Part shown: positions 33,650 to 42,471 of the stretch, one piece after another
Numbering within the stretch: position 1 is the first letter of the stretch
Layout of the letters: every line of letters begins with the position of its first letter
Assembly (NCBI GenBank): GCA_043747445.1
Contig: JAYTPB010000068.1
Span: forward strand, 1 to 64,000
Length of the DNA stretch: 64,000 nucleotides
Direction: 5' to 3'
DNA from: Aquisediminimonas sp043747445
GTDB lineage: Bacteria > Pseudomonadota > Alphaproteobacteria > Sphingomonadales > Sphingomonadaceae
Position numbers and translations under genes: made by a program
The notes under the pieces: generated by a model
Databases searched by the model: none
The model's input: only the letters and a program-made list of their open reading frames with translations
Told to the model about the DNA's origin: nothing

Positions 33650-34066
33650 ATGAAATATCTCCACACCATGATCCGCGTCAGCGATCCCGCCGCCACCATC
33701 GCCTTCTTTGAACTGCTTGGCCTCAAAGAACTCAAGCGATATGATAGCGAGGCCGGAAAGTGCACGCTCATTTTCCTCGCAGCCCCCGGCGATGAAGAGG
33801 CTCAGGTTGAGCTTACGCATAATTGGGATGAGGCGGGCTATAGCGAGGGCCGCAATTTCGGGCACCTCGCGTATAAAGTCGATAATATTTACGAGAGTTG
33901 CCAGCGGCTGATGGCGGGCGGGGTGACGATCAACCGCCCGCCGCGTGACGGGCACATGGCGTTTGTCCGCTCACCCGATAATATCTCAATTGAGCTATTA
34001 CAGGCCGGGCCAAACCTCGCTCCGCAAGAGCCTTGGGCATCAATGCCAAACACAGGGCATTGGTAG
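33650..34066 (+). CDS. gloA: Lactoylglutathione lyase
   Basis: Glyoxalase I, a VOC-fold metalloenzyme that converts the methylglyoxal-glutathione adduct to lactoylglutathione. The 138-residue protein reads KYLHTMIRVSDPAATIAFFELLGL, then AQVELTHNWDEAGYSEGRNFGHLAYKVDNI with the metal ligands, and HMAFVRSPDNISIELLQ near the end. Adjacent gloB, starting one base after its stop, completes the pathway. Confidence 0.93.
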   Translation: MKYLHTMIRVSDPAATIAFFELLGLKELKRYDSEAGKCTLIFLAAPGDEEAQVELTHNWDEAGYSEGRNFGHLAYKVDNIYESCQRLMAGGVTINRPPRDGHMAFVRSPDNISIELLQAGPNLAPQEPWASMPNTGHW

Positions 34067-34067
34067 G

Positions 34068-34799
34068 ATGAGCCTCGAAATCATCCGCATTCCAGTGCTG
34101 TCTGATAATTACATCTGGCTGGTGCGCGAAAACACATCTGGCGAGGTGATGGTGGTTGATCCTGCGGTTGCTGAACCTGTACTCGCCAAGGCGGATGAGC
34201 TTGGCTGGAACATCACTCACATCTGGAATACGCACTGGCACCCTGATCATACGGGCGGCAATGCCGCGATCAAGGCTGCAACGGGCTGCACTATCACTGG
34301 GCCAGCAGCCGAGTTTGAACGTATCCCAACACTTGATGTGCAAGTGTCAGGCGGAGATGTGGTGCACCTCGGCACCACCAAGGCGCAGGTGATTGATGTG
34401 CCCGCCCACACCGCCGGGCATATCGCCTTTCATTTTGATGAGAGCCAAGTGATTTTCGTCGGCGACACATTGTTCGCGATGGGCTGTGGTCGATTGTTTG
34501 AAGGTACTGCTGATCAAATGTTTGCGAATATGCGCAAACTGGAGGCGCTTCCTGACAGTACGGCGGTTTATTGCGCGCATGAATATACCCAGAGCAACGG
34601 GCGTTATGCGCTCGTTGCCGAGCCAGAAAATCAGACGCTGATTGCCCGAATGGCGGCGGTGGACGCAATGCGCGCGCGCGGCGAACCTACCGTGCCGACT
34701 ACAATCGGGCTTGAACGTGAAACCAATCCGTTCATGCGCGCGAATAGTGTGGCACAGCTTGCGCAGCGCCGGGCAGCAAAAGATAGCTTTCGTGGCTGA
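34068..34799 (+). CDS. gloB: Hydroxyacylglutathione hydrolase
   Basis: Glyoxalase II; hydrolyses lactoylglutathione to D-lactate and glutathione. The 243-residue metallo-beta-lactamase fold protein has the binuclear metal motif NTHWHPDHTGG, then PAHTAGHIAFHF, VGDTLFAMGCGRLFEGTADQM, and YCAHEYTQSN. The ATG at 34068 follows the gloA stop, so the pair is translationally close. Confidence 0.94.
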   Translation: MSLEIIRIPVLSDNYIWLVRENTSGEVMVVDPAVAEPVLAKADELGWNITHIWNTHWHPDHTGGNAAIKAATGCTITGPAAEFERIPTLDVQVSGGDVVHLGTTKAQVIDVPAHTAGHIAFHFDESQVIFVGDTLFAMGCGRLFEGTADQMFANMRKLEALPDSTAVYCAHEYTQSNGRYALVAEPENQTLIARMAAVDAMRARGEPTVPTTIGLERETNPFMRANSVAQLAQRRAAKDSFRG

Positions 34800-34849
34800 A
34801 CGCTGCTATAATGCGGTAACGCGGGGGCGGCTCATCAAAGGAGACTGAC

Positions 34850-35260
34850 ATGCGTTTCATTCTATCGCTCGCCGCCATCGGCCTAATCGGAACCGCAGTG
34901 GTTGCGGCAAGCCCTGCACAGGAAGAACGTGCTGCGAAAGAAGCCGCAGCGCTTGAAAAAGCAATCGCTGGCAAAGTTGCGGGTAAGCCTGTCAGTTGCA
35001 TTTCACTCAGAGATATTGATCGCAGCCAGAATATTGGCGAAAACGCGATTATCTACCGCATCTCAACCAACCGCTTTTATGTGAACAAGCCGCGCGGCGG
35101 TTGTTCAGGGCTGCGTGATGGGCGCGCGCTGATCACACGGATTCCGACTGACCGGCTGTGCAGCGGCGATGTCGCGCGGGTTGTTGATCTCACGCTTGGC
35201 TTTGAAGGTGCTGCCTGTGTCCTTGGTGATTTTACGCCCTACACCAAAGCGCGCAGCTAA
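34850..35260 (+). CDS. Secreted small protein, possibly DUF6491-like
   Basis: A 136-residue protein with a signal peptide (MRFILSLAAIGLIGTAVVAASPAQ). The mature part contains VSCISLRDIDRSQ, IIYRISTNRFYVNKP and three later cysteines (GGCSG, RLCSG, GAACVLGDF), a pattern seen in small secreted proteins such as DUF6491, although I am not certain. AAAGGAGACTGAC precedes the ATG. Function unknown. Confidence 0.75.
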   Translation: MRFILSLAAIGLIGTAVVAASPAQEERAAKEAAALEKAIAGKVAGKPVSCISLRDIDRSQNIGENAIIYRISTNRFYVNKPRGGCSGLRDGRALITRIPTDRLCSGDVARVVDLTLGFEGAACVLGDFTPYTKARS

Positions 35261-35315
35261 ACATCTCATCACATTAGATGATTTTTGGTCGTTGTCGGCC
35301 CGCTTCGATTCTGAC

Positions 35316-35828
35316 TTACTCTACTGTCAACGTTACCGCGCGGCGGTTGCGGGCCCAGCTTGCTTCGTCTGATCCAAGCGCGTCGGGGCGTTCCTTGCCA
35401 TAGCTGATAGTTGAAATCCGCGCAGCGTCCACACCAAGTGACGCAAGGAAATTCTTCGCCGAATTGGCGCGTCGTTCGCCGAGCGCAATGTTGTAATCGC
35501 GGGTGCCACGTTCATCGGCATGGCCTTCAATCGTCACGCGCTTATTGGGATATTTGGCGAGCCATGCGGATTGGCTGCGGAGCACTTCCTGATCCTCACC
35601 GTCGACATCAAACTTATCGGTATCAAAGAAAATCCGGTCGGCGGTAATGCTCGCCACAAAATCTTCCTGACTGCCCGGCGTCGGCCCCGATGGCTGCGTT
35701 GGCGTGGTTGCTTGGCCGTCACCCTGCGTCCCAATTGGCGCGGGCGGGAGTTCAACCCGTTTTTTGGCACAAGCCGAAAGCGCGATCAGCGCGACGGCGA
35801 TCATCAAGCTGTTGCGGGTTTTGATCAT
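35316..35828 (-). CDS. pal: Peptidoglycan-associated lipoprotein Pal
   Basis: Outer-membrane lipoprotein of the Tol-Pal system that binds peptidoglycan. A 170-residue protein with lipobox LSAC (MIKTRNSLMIAVALIALSAC), a Pro/Gln/Thr linker, and an OmpA-C domain: FFDTDKFDVDG, LAKYPNKRVTIEGHADERGTRDYNIALGERRA. ATG 35828 is chosen on the lipobox position. It closes the ybgC-tolQRAB-pal cluster. Confidence 0.95.
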   Translation of the reverse strand: MIKTRNSLMIAVALIALSACAKKRVELPPAPIGTQGDGQATTPTQPSGPTPGSQEDFVASITADRIFFDTDKFDVDGEDQEVLRSQSAWLAKYPNKRVTIEGHADERGTRDYNIALGERRANSAKNFLASLGVDAARISTISYGKERPDALGSDEASWARNRRAVTLTVE

Positions 35829-35847
35829 ATAAAAACTCCTCTTAAAT

Positions 35848-37158
35848 TCACGGAAGCAACGGCCCCCACGCGGGGTCGGAACCTTCGATTGGCGTCGGGA
35901 TACGCCGTTCATTAACGCCTGTCAGATCAACCTGCCAAACGCTGGCCTTGCCAGATCCCTTTGCAGTACGGAAAAACTGGATCACGCGGCCATTGGGTGA
36001 CCAGCTTGGTGCTTCATCTTGCCATGTTTCGGTGAGCAGTTTTTCACCATTACCACTCGGCGTCATCACGCCAATCCGAAAATTGCCGGCAATCTTGGTG
36101 AAGGCAATCAAATCGCCGCGCGGGCTCCATTCAGGCGTGGCATGGCGACCGCCACCAAAGCTGATCCGCTGTTGATCCGAACCATCGGCATTCATCACAT
36201 AGATTTGCTGGCCACCCGAACGATCGCTTTCAAACACGATCCGCTTGCCATCAGGGGAGTAGCTGCCGCCTGTATCGATACCGGGTGTAGTGGTCAGCCG
36301 CTGCGGGGTGCCGCCATTTGCTGAAATACGGTAGATATCAGTGTTGCCCGCAATCGCCATTGAATAGAGAACCGTTTTACCATCTGGTGAAAAGCGCGGG
36401 GCAAAGGTCGGGTTCGCGCTTTCAGTGACGAGGCGCTGTTTACCGCTGGTGATATCATAAATGAAAATACGTGGGCGGTTGTTGAGATAGCTTAGATAGA
36501 GGATTGACTTATAATCAGGCGAAAAGCGCGGGGTGAGCGCCAAAGTCTGACCGTTCGTAATGAAACGGTGGTTCGCGCCGTCCGAATCCATGATCGCAAG
36601 CCGCTTAACCCGTCGGTCTTTGGGGCCGCTTTCAGCGATATAGGCGATGCGGCTATCAAAGAAGGGGCTTTCGCCCGACAGCTTGGCGTAAATCGCATCA
36701 GCACATTTATGCGCCGCGCGTCGCCAGTCCGCAGGGGACACAACATAGCCTGCGCGCGTCAGTTCAGATTTAAGGGCAACATCGTAAAGATAGCAGCCAA
36801 CCGTAATCGCGCCGTCGGGGTTCGCGCGTACAAATCCTTGAACCAGCGCCTCTGCACCCTTGCCCGACCAATGATCAAATTCAGGCTTAGTCACCTCTTC
36901 AAACGCAACGCCTTTAAGGCCAGCCGGGCCAGCGGGTTTGAACAGGCCGCTACCGCGCAAATCGGACGCGATCACTTCGGCGACTTGGCGTCCAAGCGCA
37001 GTGGTTGACCCTGCTGCGGTTGACGCGTCAGCGGGCGTTGGCATGGCAGGCACAGCGATATTGAGGTCAGCCTGAATATCGCCAGTCACGTCAACGCTCA
37101 ATTGCGCGAACGCAGGTTGGGCGAAAAAAATGGTCGCAATCAATAACAAACGCTTCAT
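35848..37158 (-). CDS. tolB: Tol-Pal protein TolB
   Basis: Periplasmic beta-propeller protein linking TolA and Pal. The 436-residue protein has a signal peptide (MKRLLLIATIFFAQPAFA), an N-terminal domain (VDVTGDIQADLNIAVPAM), and propeller repeats with the signatures FSPDGKTVLYS, YSPDGKRIVFESDRSGGQQIY and WSPRGDLIAFTKI. ATG 37158 overlaps the tolA stop by four bases. Confidence 0.95.
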   Translation of the reverse strand: MKRLLLIATIFFAQPAFAQLSVDVTGDIQADLNIAVPAMPTPADASTAAGSTTALGRQVAEVIASDLRGSGLFKPAGPAGLKGVAFEEVTKPEFDHWSGKGAEALVQGFVRANPDGAITVGCYLYDVALKSELTRAGYVVSPADWRRAAHKCADAIYAKLSGESPFFDSRIAYIAESGPKDRRVKRLAIMDSDGANHRFITNGQTLALTPRFSPDYKSILYLSYLNNRPRIFIYDITSGKQRLVTESANPTFAPRFSPDGKTVLYSMAIAGNTDIYRISANGGTPQRLTTTPGIDTGGSYSPDGKRIVFESDRSGGQQIYVMNADGSDQQRISFGGGRHATPEWSPRGDLIAFTKIAGNFRIGVMTPSGNGEKLLTETWQDEAPSWSPNGRVIQFFRTAKGSGKASVWQVDLTGVNERRIPTPIEGSDPAWGPLLP

Positions 37159-38021
37159 CGGGATAGTCTTCCATCGAAATTGAGCGGCTTTAACCATTTC
37201 CAGCCGTCATAGAACTGCGCGGGCAAATTAAACGGTGCCGCGCGACGAACTGCCTGAATTGCGCGATCAGCATGGAGTTTGGCTTGCGCGCGATTGCTGT
37301 CATTGATCCCGTCCTGCGTAATCACTTCGGGATCGGAGGCAAGCGAGCCATCTTTGTTAAGCCGCACACTCAGCCTAGTGATCAGCAATTCCGCATCCGC
37401 GCCCGATGGCGGGCGCCAATGCGGCCTGAGCTGTGTATAGATCAGTGAGTTTAGGCTGGCCTTTTGCGAGCCAGTCATCGCAGCAACAGAAACGCCAGCA
37501 GGTTGAGCAGGCACGGTAGAGGGTGGCGCGACCTTGCCGGGTTTCGTGAGCTTGGCTTGGCTTGGCGTGTCGGTCAGGCCCGAAACAATGCTATTTGAAA
37601 GCCCCGGCCTGCGCCGTGCCTCGGGATCAGCCTTAGCAACCTTGATTGGCTTAGTAACCGGCTTTGGCTTGGTTTCGGCCTTTTGCTTGGGTTTTGGCGC
37701 GGGTTCAAGCTTCGCAGCAGGTTTGGGTTCAGGCTTTGGCTGAGGTTTTTCGATCAGCGGCGGTGGCGGCGGCGCAGCAAGGATTGGCGCAGGCGCAGGT
37801 TCTAAAGGCGCTGGTTCGCTTTGCGGCAGGGTAGGTGCTGGCGGCGCTTGCGTGGGCGCTGCTGAACGAAGATCAACCTCAGTCGCGAGCGTGACTTCAA
37901 CTGGCTGACTATCAAGCTTTGGCAGGTCTGGCGCACTCAACAGCCCAAGCGAAAGCGCTGCAAACAGGGCGACATGGCCAGCAATCGCAACGCCAAGCCC
38001 GGCTTGTTCAGCGCGATCCAT
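37155..38021 (-). CDS. tolA: TolA-like / TonB-family cell envelope protein
   Basis: A 288-residue protein: one N-terminal membrane helix (about 9-28), a long Pro/Lys/Ala/Glu-rich periplasmic linker (PKPEPKPAAKLEPAPKPKQKAE), and a C-terminal TonB/TolA-like domain with LRPHWRPPSGADAELLITRLSVRLNKDGSL. It couples the TolQR motor to TolB-Pal. Its identity as TolA comes mainly from position between tolR and tolB. Start overlaps the tolR stop (TAATG). Confidence 0.9.
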   Translation of the reverse strand: MDRAEQAGLGVAIAGHVALFAALSLGLLSAPDLPKLDSQPVEVTLATEVDLRSAAPTQAPPAPTLPQSEPAPLEPAPAPILAAPPPPPLIEKPQPKPEPKPAAKLEPAPKPKQKAETKPKPVTKPIKVAKADPEARRRPGLSNSIVSGLTDTPSQAKLTKPGKVAPPSTVPAQPAGVSVAAMTGSQKASLNSLIYTQLRPHWRPPSGADAELLITRLSVRLNKDGSLASDPEVITQDGINDSNRAQAKLHADRAIQAVRRAAPFNLPAQFYDGWKWLKPLNFDGRLSR

Positions 38022-38464
38022 TATTCGCCGACGTCCCCGCTCGCGGTCGTAACGAGCGACACCCGGTTGAGGCCAGCGCGGTTAAGCTCTCCCATCACGC
38101 GCATGACTTCACCGTAATCAAGCCCGGTATCGGCGCGGAGATAAATTTGGGGTGGCTTATCCCCGCCGCTGTCGGCAATCGCCGCAAGACGCAGCGGCAG
38201 ATCGGACATTGGCACAGCATTTTCGCCGATGAACAGCTTGCCGTCCTGATCAAGTGAAAGCTGCACTGGCTCCTTCTCCTGCTCAAGCGCTTTGGCACGG
38301 CTATCGGGCAAGTTCACGGGAACCCCCGCAACCAGCAGCGGCGCTGTCACCATGAAAATAATCAGCAGCACGAGCATCACATCGACCATTGGCGTAACGT
38401 TAATCTCGGCCATCGGCGCGCGGCGATTGCGGCCACGGTGCGAAGGAAGCGGGCCCATCGCCAT
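38021..38464 (-). CDS. tolR: TolR/ExbD-type membrane protein
   Basis: A 147-residue single-helix protein with the conserved MAEINVTPMVDVMLVLLIIFMVTAPLL, which carries the proton-pathway aspartate. With TolQ it forms the proton-driven motor of the Tol-Pal system. Its start overlaps the tolQ stop. Confidence 0.95.
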   Translation of the reverse strand: MAMGPLPSHRGRNRRAPMAEINVTPMVDVMLVLLIIFMVTAPLLVAGVPVNLPDSRAKALEQEKEPVQLSLDQDGKLFIGENAVPMSDLPLRLAAIADSGGDKPPQIYLRADTGLDYGEVMRVMGELNRAGLNRVSLVTTASGDVGE

Positions 38465-39159
38465 TAGCGCTCAAGCTCCAATTCGCGGCTGAGGGTTGCG
38501 TGGAATCCGTCGGCGAAGCGGTTAAAGCGCGCCTCCATCCGGTTCATACTGTGGCTGAAACGGTTGTACGCAACCACCGCCGGGATCGCCGCGAACAGCC
38601 CAAGCGCGGTGGCAAACAAAGCCTCGGCGATACCCGGCGCAACCACCGCGAGCGAGCTATTCTGCTCTGCGGCAATCGCGGTAAAGCTGCGCATAATTCC
38701 CCAAACGGTGCCGAACAGCCCGACGAACGGCGCGACACTGCCGACGGTCGCAAGGATATTCAGCCGATCCGACAGCCGATCAATCTCGGCGGCAATCGCA
38801 GCACCCATTGCCGTGGCGAGCCGCGCGCGCGTCCCCTCTCGGTCGATTAGCTTAACCTTGGTTGAGCGCCGCCACTCAACTAACCCAGCCTGAACCACTT
38901 TGGAGATTGGCAGATCGGAGCCACGATTGGCCTCCTGAAATGCGTCAACATCGTCCGCTTTCCAGAAATCACGCTCATAGCGATCAGAGGCGCGGGTTAC
39001 GCGGCGGAGCTTCATCCACTGGGCAATGATGATCGCCCATGTCCAGATGCTTGCGATCAGCAGCCCGACCATCACGAGCTTCACAATAATGTCTGCTTGA
39101 AGGAAAAGCGCAATCGGCGAAAGCGTGGTTGCATCCGTATTCAGTAAAACCGCGTCCAA
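38464..39159 (-). CDS. tolQ: TolQ/ExbB-type proton channel protein
   Basis: A 231-residue inner-membrane protein with three helices. LFLQADIIVKLVMVGLLIASIWTWAIII, then MGAAIAAEIDRLSDRLNILATVGSVAPFVGLFGTVWGIM and VAPGIAEALFATALGLFAAIPAVVAYNR are typical. Expected in the Tol motor with TolR. The ybgC stop lies four bases upstream. Confidence 0.96.
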   Translation of the reverse strand: MDAVLLNTDATTLSPIALFLQADIIVKLVMVGLLIASIWTWAIIIAQWMKLRRVTRASDRYERDFWKADDVDAFQEANRGSDLPISKVVQAGLVEWRRSTKVKLIDREGTRARLATAMGAAIAAEIDRLSDRLNILATVGSVAPFVGLFGTVWGIMRSFTAIAAEQNSSLAVVAPGIAEALFATALGLFAAIPAVVAYNRFSHSMNRMEARFNRFADGFHATLSRELELER

Positions 39160-39163
39160 AAAT

Positions 39164-39607
39164 CTACTCCTTCAACAATCGCTCAAATGCCGCGATCCAC
39201 GCCGCTGGCTGGCGCTTTGGCCGACCTTGGGGCGAAAGAAAAGCCGCTTTGACCTCCGCCTCGACCAACAGTTGCCCATCTCGCATGACTCGTTGATGAA
39301 TCGTGCAACCAACGGGACGTACTCCCTCAACCGTGGAGATGATCAACAGATCGTCATCAAAGCGCGCAGGTGCCCTGTATTTGATGTTGATCTCAGTGAT
39401 TGCGTAAACGCCCTCGCCCGCCTCAAACAGTTCGCGCTGCATGATCCCCGCGCATTTGAGCATGTCAGACCGCGCGCGTTCAAGGAAGCGCAGATAGTTC
39501 GCGTGATAAACCAGCCCCGAAAAATCAGTGTCCTCAAAATATACGCGCACCGCAAAATGATGGTCACGCCCGAAGAAGTGGCCGGATAGCGTTTGCACCT
39601 CAGTCAT
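39164..39607 (-). CDS. ybgC: YbgC family acyl-CoA thioesterase
   Basis: A 147-residue hotdog-fold thioesterase of the Tol-Pal-associated YbgC family. YFEDTDFSGLVYHANYLRFLERARSDML contains the catalytic aspartate. It overlaps the ruvB stop by eight bases at its 5' end. Its position before tolQ is conserved among proteobacteria. Confidence 0.94.
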   Translation of the reverse strand: MTEVQTLSGHFFGRDHHFAVRVYFEDTDFSGLVYHANYLRFLERARSDMLKCAGIMQRELFEAGEGVYAITEINIKYRAPARFDDDLLIISTVEGVRPVGCTIHQRVMRDGQLLVEAEVKAAFLSPQGRPKRQPAAWIAAFERLLKE

Positions 39608-40643
39608 TGCCGTCGAACAGGCTGTCCTGAATATCAGCAGGCGGGTTCAGTCCCAAATGCTTCCACCCCCGGCTGTTGAGGCAGCGCCCCCGCGCCGTCC
39701 GCGCGATCAGGCCAAGCTGGATCAGGTACGGCTCAATCACTTCCTCAACCGTATCGCGCGGCTCGGACAGCCCAGCCGCAAGCGTTTCAACGCCGACCGG
39801 GCCACCGCGATAAACGTCGGCAATCATCATCAAATAACGCCGATCCATTGCGTCAAGCCCAAGTCCATCAACCTCAAGCCGATTAAGCGACGCATCAGCA
39901 ATCTTTGCCGAAACCATCGTCTCACCCGCCACATTGGCGAAATCACGCACACGGCGCAGCAACCGCCCGGCGATACGCGGGGTACCACGCGAACGCCGCG
40001 CAATCTCGCGCGCGCCGTCCTCAGCAATACCTAAATCTAGGAGCGCAGCCGCGCGGCGGACAACTTTTTCAAGCTCATCCACGGTATAAAAATTGAGCCT
40101 AACCGGAATGCCGAAGCGATCGCGCAAGGGCGTTGTCAGCAAGCCCTGCCGCGTCGTCGCGCCGACCAGAGTGAATTTTGGCAAATCGATCCGCACAGAG
40201 CGCGCCGACGGCCCTTCGCCAATCATCAGATCAAGCGCGCGATCCTCCATCGCAGGATAAAGCACCTCCTCAACCGCAGGCGCGAGCCGGTGAATTTCGT
40301 CGATGAACAGCACATCGCCGTCCTCAAGATTGGTGAGCAGTGCGGCCAAATCCCCCGACTTTGCAATCACCGGGCCAGAAGTTGCCCGAAACCCAACCCC
40401 CATTTCGCGCGCAATAATCTGCGCCAGCGTCGTCTTGCCAAGCCCCGGTGGCCCGAAAAACAGCACATGATCAAGCGCATCGCCGCGTGACCGGGCGGCC
40501 TCAATAAACACGCGGAGATTCTCGCGCGCCGCTTTCTGGCCAACAAATTCGTCGAGCGATTTTGGGCGCAGGGCTGCATCCACGTCCTCAGGACGGCGGG
40601 TAGCGGTTAGGAGAGGGTTGACAGATTGATCTTTCATTGGCAT
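39600..40643 (-). CDS. ruvB: Holliday junction branch migration helicase RuvB
   Basis: A 347-residue AAA+ ATPase that drives branch migration with RuvA. Walker A is FFGPPGLGKTTLA, Walker B is LFIDEIHRL, and a sensor region ATTRQGLLTTPLRDRFG follows; the winged-helix C-terminus reads MIADVYRGGPVGVETLAAGLSEPRDTVEEVIEPYLIQ. Starts at 40643 or the ATG two codons later. No ruvA or ruvC lies in the window. Confidence 0.97.
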   Translation of the reverse strand: MPMKDQSVNPLLTATRRPEDVDAALRPKSLDEFVGQKAARENLRVFIEAARSRGDALDHVLFFGPPGLGKTTLAQIIAREMGVGFRATSGPVIAKSGDLAALLTNLEDGDVLFIDEIHRLAPAVEEVLYPAMEDRALDLMIGEGPSARSVRIDLPKFTLVGATTRQGLLTTPLRDRFGIPVRLNFYTVDELEKVVRRAAALLDLGIAEDGAREIARRSRGTPRIAGRLLRRVRDFANVAGETMVSAKIADASLNRLEVDGLGLDAMDRRYLMMIADVYRGGPVGVETLAAGLSEPRDTVEEVIEPYLIQLGLIARTARGRCLNSRGWKHLGLNPPADIQDSLFDGND

Positions 40644-40705
40644 ATCAATAACAGTTTAATCGTTTATATGATTGAATGAACTTCTGGTATTAGAAAGGAT
40701 TACAA

Positions 40706-41026
40706 ATGGAAAACGAAATCGGAAACACCATTCGCCATTATCGCCTGAAAACAGGGATGTCGCAAGAAAAGCTGGCGATGGCTGCTGGCGGGCGCAACGT
40801 TACACAGATTAACGCCTACGAACGAGGCCGGTCTCGCCCCTCTCCACGTGTCTTGGCTGAAATTGCCATGGCCTTGGGAGTAACATCTGATGATCTTCTT
40901 GGCAGACACGAAGTCAGCCAAGCTACCCAGAACCTCGCGAATTTGCTAGGTGAGTTTAAGCGCCGCCTTTCCGAATTGACGGGCCTTCCTGACACAAGAT
41001 TCAAAATCAGCATAGATGTTGGTTGA
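40706..41026 (+). CDS. XRE-family HTH transcriptional regulator
   Basis: A 106-residue Cro/CI-type regulator. A helix-turn-helix at residues 7-66 (IGNTIRHYRLKTGMSQEKLAMAAG..VTQINAYERGRSRPSPRVLAEIAMALGVTSDDLL) is followed by a short Leu-rich helix (LANLLGEFKRRLSEL) that may dimerise. It stands alone on the plus strand, convergent with the VapD pair. It might regulate the neighbouring toxin-like genes, but no operator is evident. Confidence 0.88.
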   Translation: MENEIGNTIRHYRLKTGMSQEKLAMAAGGRNVTQINAYERGRSRPSPRVLAEIAMALGVTSDDLLGRHEVSQATQNLANLLGEFKRRLSELTGLPDTRFKISIDVG

Positions 41027-41036
41027 ATATGGCTTG

Positions 41037-41066
41037 AGTAAGTGGCGATTGATTTCGCCACTTACT
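41037..41066. terminator. Hairpin between the XRE gene and vapD
   Basis: AGTAAGTGGCGA (41037-41048) and TCGCCACTTACT (41055-41066) form a 12-bp stem between convergent genes. No good T-run follows on either strand, so it may act as an RNA-stabilising or Rho-assisted structure rather than a clean intrinsic terminator. Confidence 0.5.
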
Positions 41067-41105
41067 AAAACTCTTCTCGTTTTTAGGATTTCGAAGCGAT
41101 AAAAA

Positions 41106-41387
41106 TCAGGACTTCATAAAATCCGTAAAATCGCTCCAATGTTCAACCTTGAACCCACGAATGTCGCGCACGCAGAGCGGAAACCACGACAATGCCTTGA
41201 GCGCGTTCATCGCCAGCGTCACATTCACCAGACTGTCATTCTGCGAGATATAAACACTCCCCTGAACGCGGGTAAATCCGTAACGATTTAGCACTGCGCC
41301 AATATCAGCATAGGCTTGGCTCACGCTTTTGGGATGCGAATTGCGTGTCTCATGCAGCAGCAGATCAAAACCAATCGCAAACATCAA
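41106..41387 (-). CDS. vapD: VapD family protein, Cas2-like ribonuclease fold
   Basis: A 93-residue protein matching the virulence-associated protein D family: FAIGFDLLLHETRNSHPKSVSQAYADIGAVLNRYGFTRVQGSVYIS then AMNALKALSWFPLCVRDIRGFKVEHWSDFT. Helicobacter and Haemophilus VapD are endoribonucleases with a Cas2-like fold that act as toxins. Its start overlaps the stop of the DUF5397-like gene by four bases, as expected for a two-gene toxin-antitoxin unit. Confidence 0.88.
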   Translation of the reverse strand: MMFAIGFDLLLHETRNSHPKSVSQAYADIGAVLNRYGFTRVQGSVYISQNDSLVNVTLAMNALKALSWFPLCVRDIRGFKVEHWSDFTDFMKS

Positions 41388-41605
41388 TCGGCTTCGGGAT
41401 CGCGCAAAATGTCATTCACGGGATAATCCGCATCCTCACCTGATTCAAACAAATGGATGCGCATTTGCGCTTCGCCCGATGGCGAGACAGCGGTAGGCCC
41501 AACCACCTCATAGGGTGGGCCTTCAAGGCCGAAGCGCCGGATCGAACCGACTAAAACTCCCATATCAACCATAGCTGCTTCCGTTCGCTTTGCTGTAATA
41601 TACAT
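41384..41605 (-). CDS. DUF5397-like protein, putative antitoxin for VapD
   Basis: A 73-residue acidic protein with MGVLVGSIRRFGLEGPPYEVVGPTAV, MRIHLFESGEDADYPVNDIL and the end DPEAD, resembling the DUF5397 family that I recall often preceding vapD. It is the upstream gene, translationally coupled to vapD. ATG at 41605 (MYITAK) follows GTGGAGC. The stop of the FrnE-like gene is 17 bases away. Antitoxin role is inferred from position and size. Confidence 0.72.
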   Translation of the reverse strand: MYITAKRTEAAMVDMGVLVGSIRRFGLEGPPYEVVGPTAVSPSGEAQMRIHLFESGEDADYPVNDILRDPEAD

Positions 41606-41622
41606 ATTAACGCTCCACTGCC

Positions 41623-42285
41623 TCAAATGCCAGCCTTCTTATCCAAAACCCGCTCAAGCACACGCCCAAAGGTCTCGGCGTCTTGCGCACCGGGGATCAT
41701 GTATTTGCCGTCGACGATGAAGGCCGGAACACCCGTGATATTCTGATCCTGCCAGTGCGCGACTTCGGCGTCCACAGCGGCGGCATAGCGGCGGTCGGCG
41801 AGAATCGCTTGCGCCTCATCGCGGTCAAGACCGACGCCTTCCACTGCATCAAGCAACACCGCGTCATCCGAGATATTGGCCTGACCGGTAAAATAGGCGT
41901 GAAACAGGGCGAGCTTCAAAGTGGTTTGCTTGCCCTGCTCGCCCGCCCATATCAGCAATTCATGCGCCTTATGACTATTATAAATGCGGCTATCCGGGCC
42001 ATAGCGGAAATCGATACCAAGCGCCTTGCCGGTATTCACGAGCCTAGTGCGGTTCTGGCTGCTTTGTTCGGGCGTCGCGCCGTAACGTTCGCGGGTGTAA
42101 TCGGTGAGCAACTGCCCTTCGGGCGGTGTCGCCGGGGCCAGCTCAAACGGATGCCAGCGGACGATAATATCCACGCGATCAGCGAGCGTTTCTGCCGCAG
42201 CCGCAAGCCCGCGATAACCGATGATGCACCACGGGCATACAACGTCGGACACAATATCCACGGTCAATTGGCGTCGCTCTGTCAT
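41623..42285 (-). CDS. FrnE-type DsbA family oxidoreductase
   Basis: A 220-residue thioredoxin-fold protein without signal peptide. The redox motif is CPWC in VDIVSDVVCPWCIIGYRG; the C-terminal VPAFIVDGKYMIPGAQDAETF is the cis-proline region. FrnE-like proteins are cytoplasmic disulfide isomerases. Start at 42285 (MTERRQLTVDI). The DUF5397 and vapD genes follow closely on the same strand. Confidence 0.9.
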   Translation of the reverse strand: MTERRQLTVDIVSDVVCPWCIIGYRGLAAAAETLADRVDIIVRWHPFELAPATPPEGQLLTDYTRERYGATPEQSSQNRTRLVNTGKALGIDFRYGPDSRIYNSHKAHELLIWAGEQGKQTTLKLALFHAYFTGQANISDDAVLLDAVEGVGLDRDEAQAILADRRYAAAVDAEVAHWQDQNITGVPAFIVDGKYMIPGAQDAETFGRVLERVLDKKAGI

Positions 42286-42471
42286 AAATGTCTCCGCATG
42301 GGTGATTAGGGGGATATCACAGTCATGCAAGACCCTCAAATCAAGTCATTAATGCTACTGCGAATAAATCTCATAAAATAGTTGGTTACGGATCATTTAA
42401 GCGGTTGTTCTGGGGCTAGAATCGGCTTACGGCGTCGCCAAATTCCGTTACGACCCCAAGGAGGAACAATC

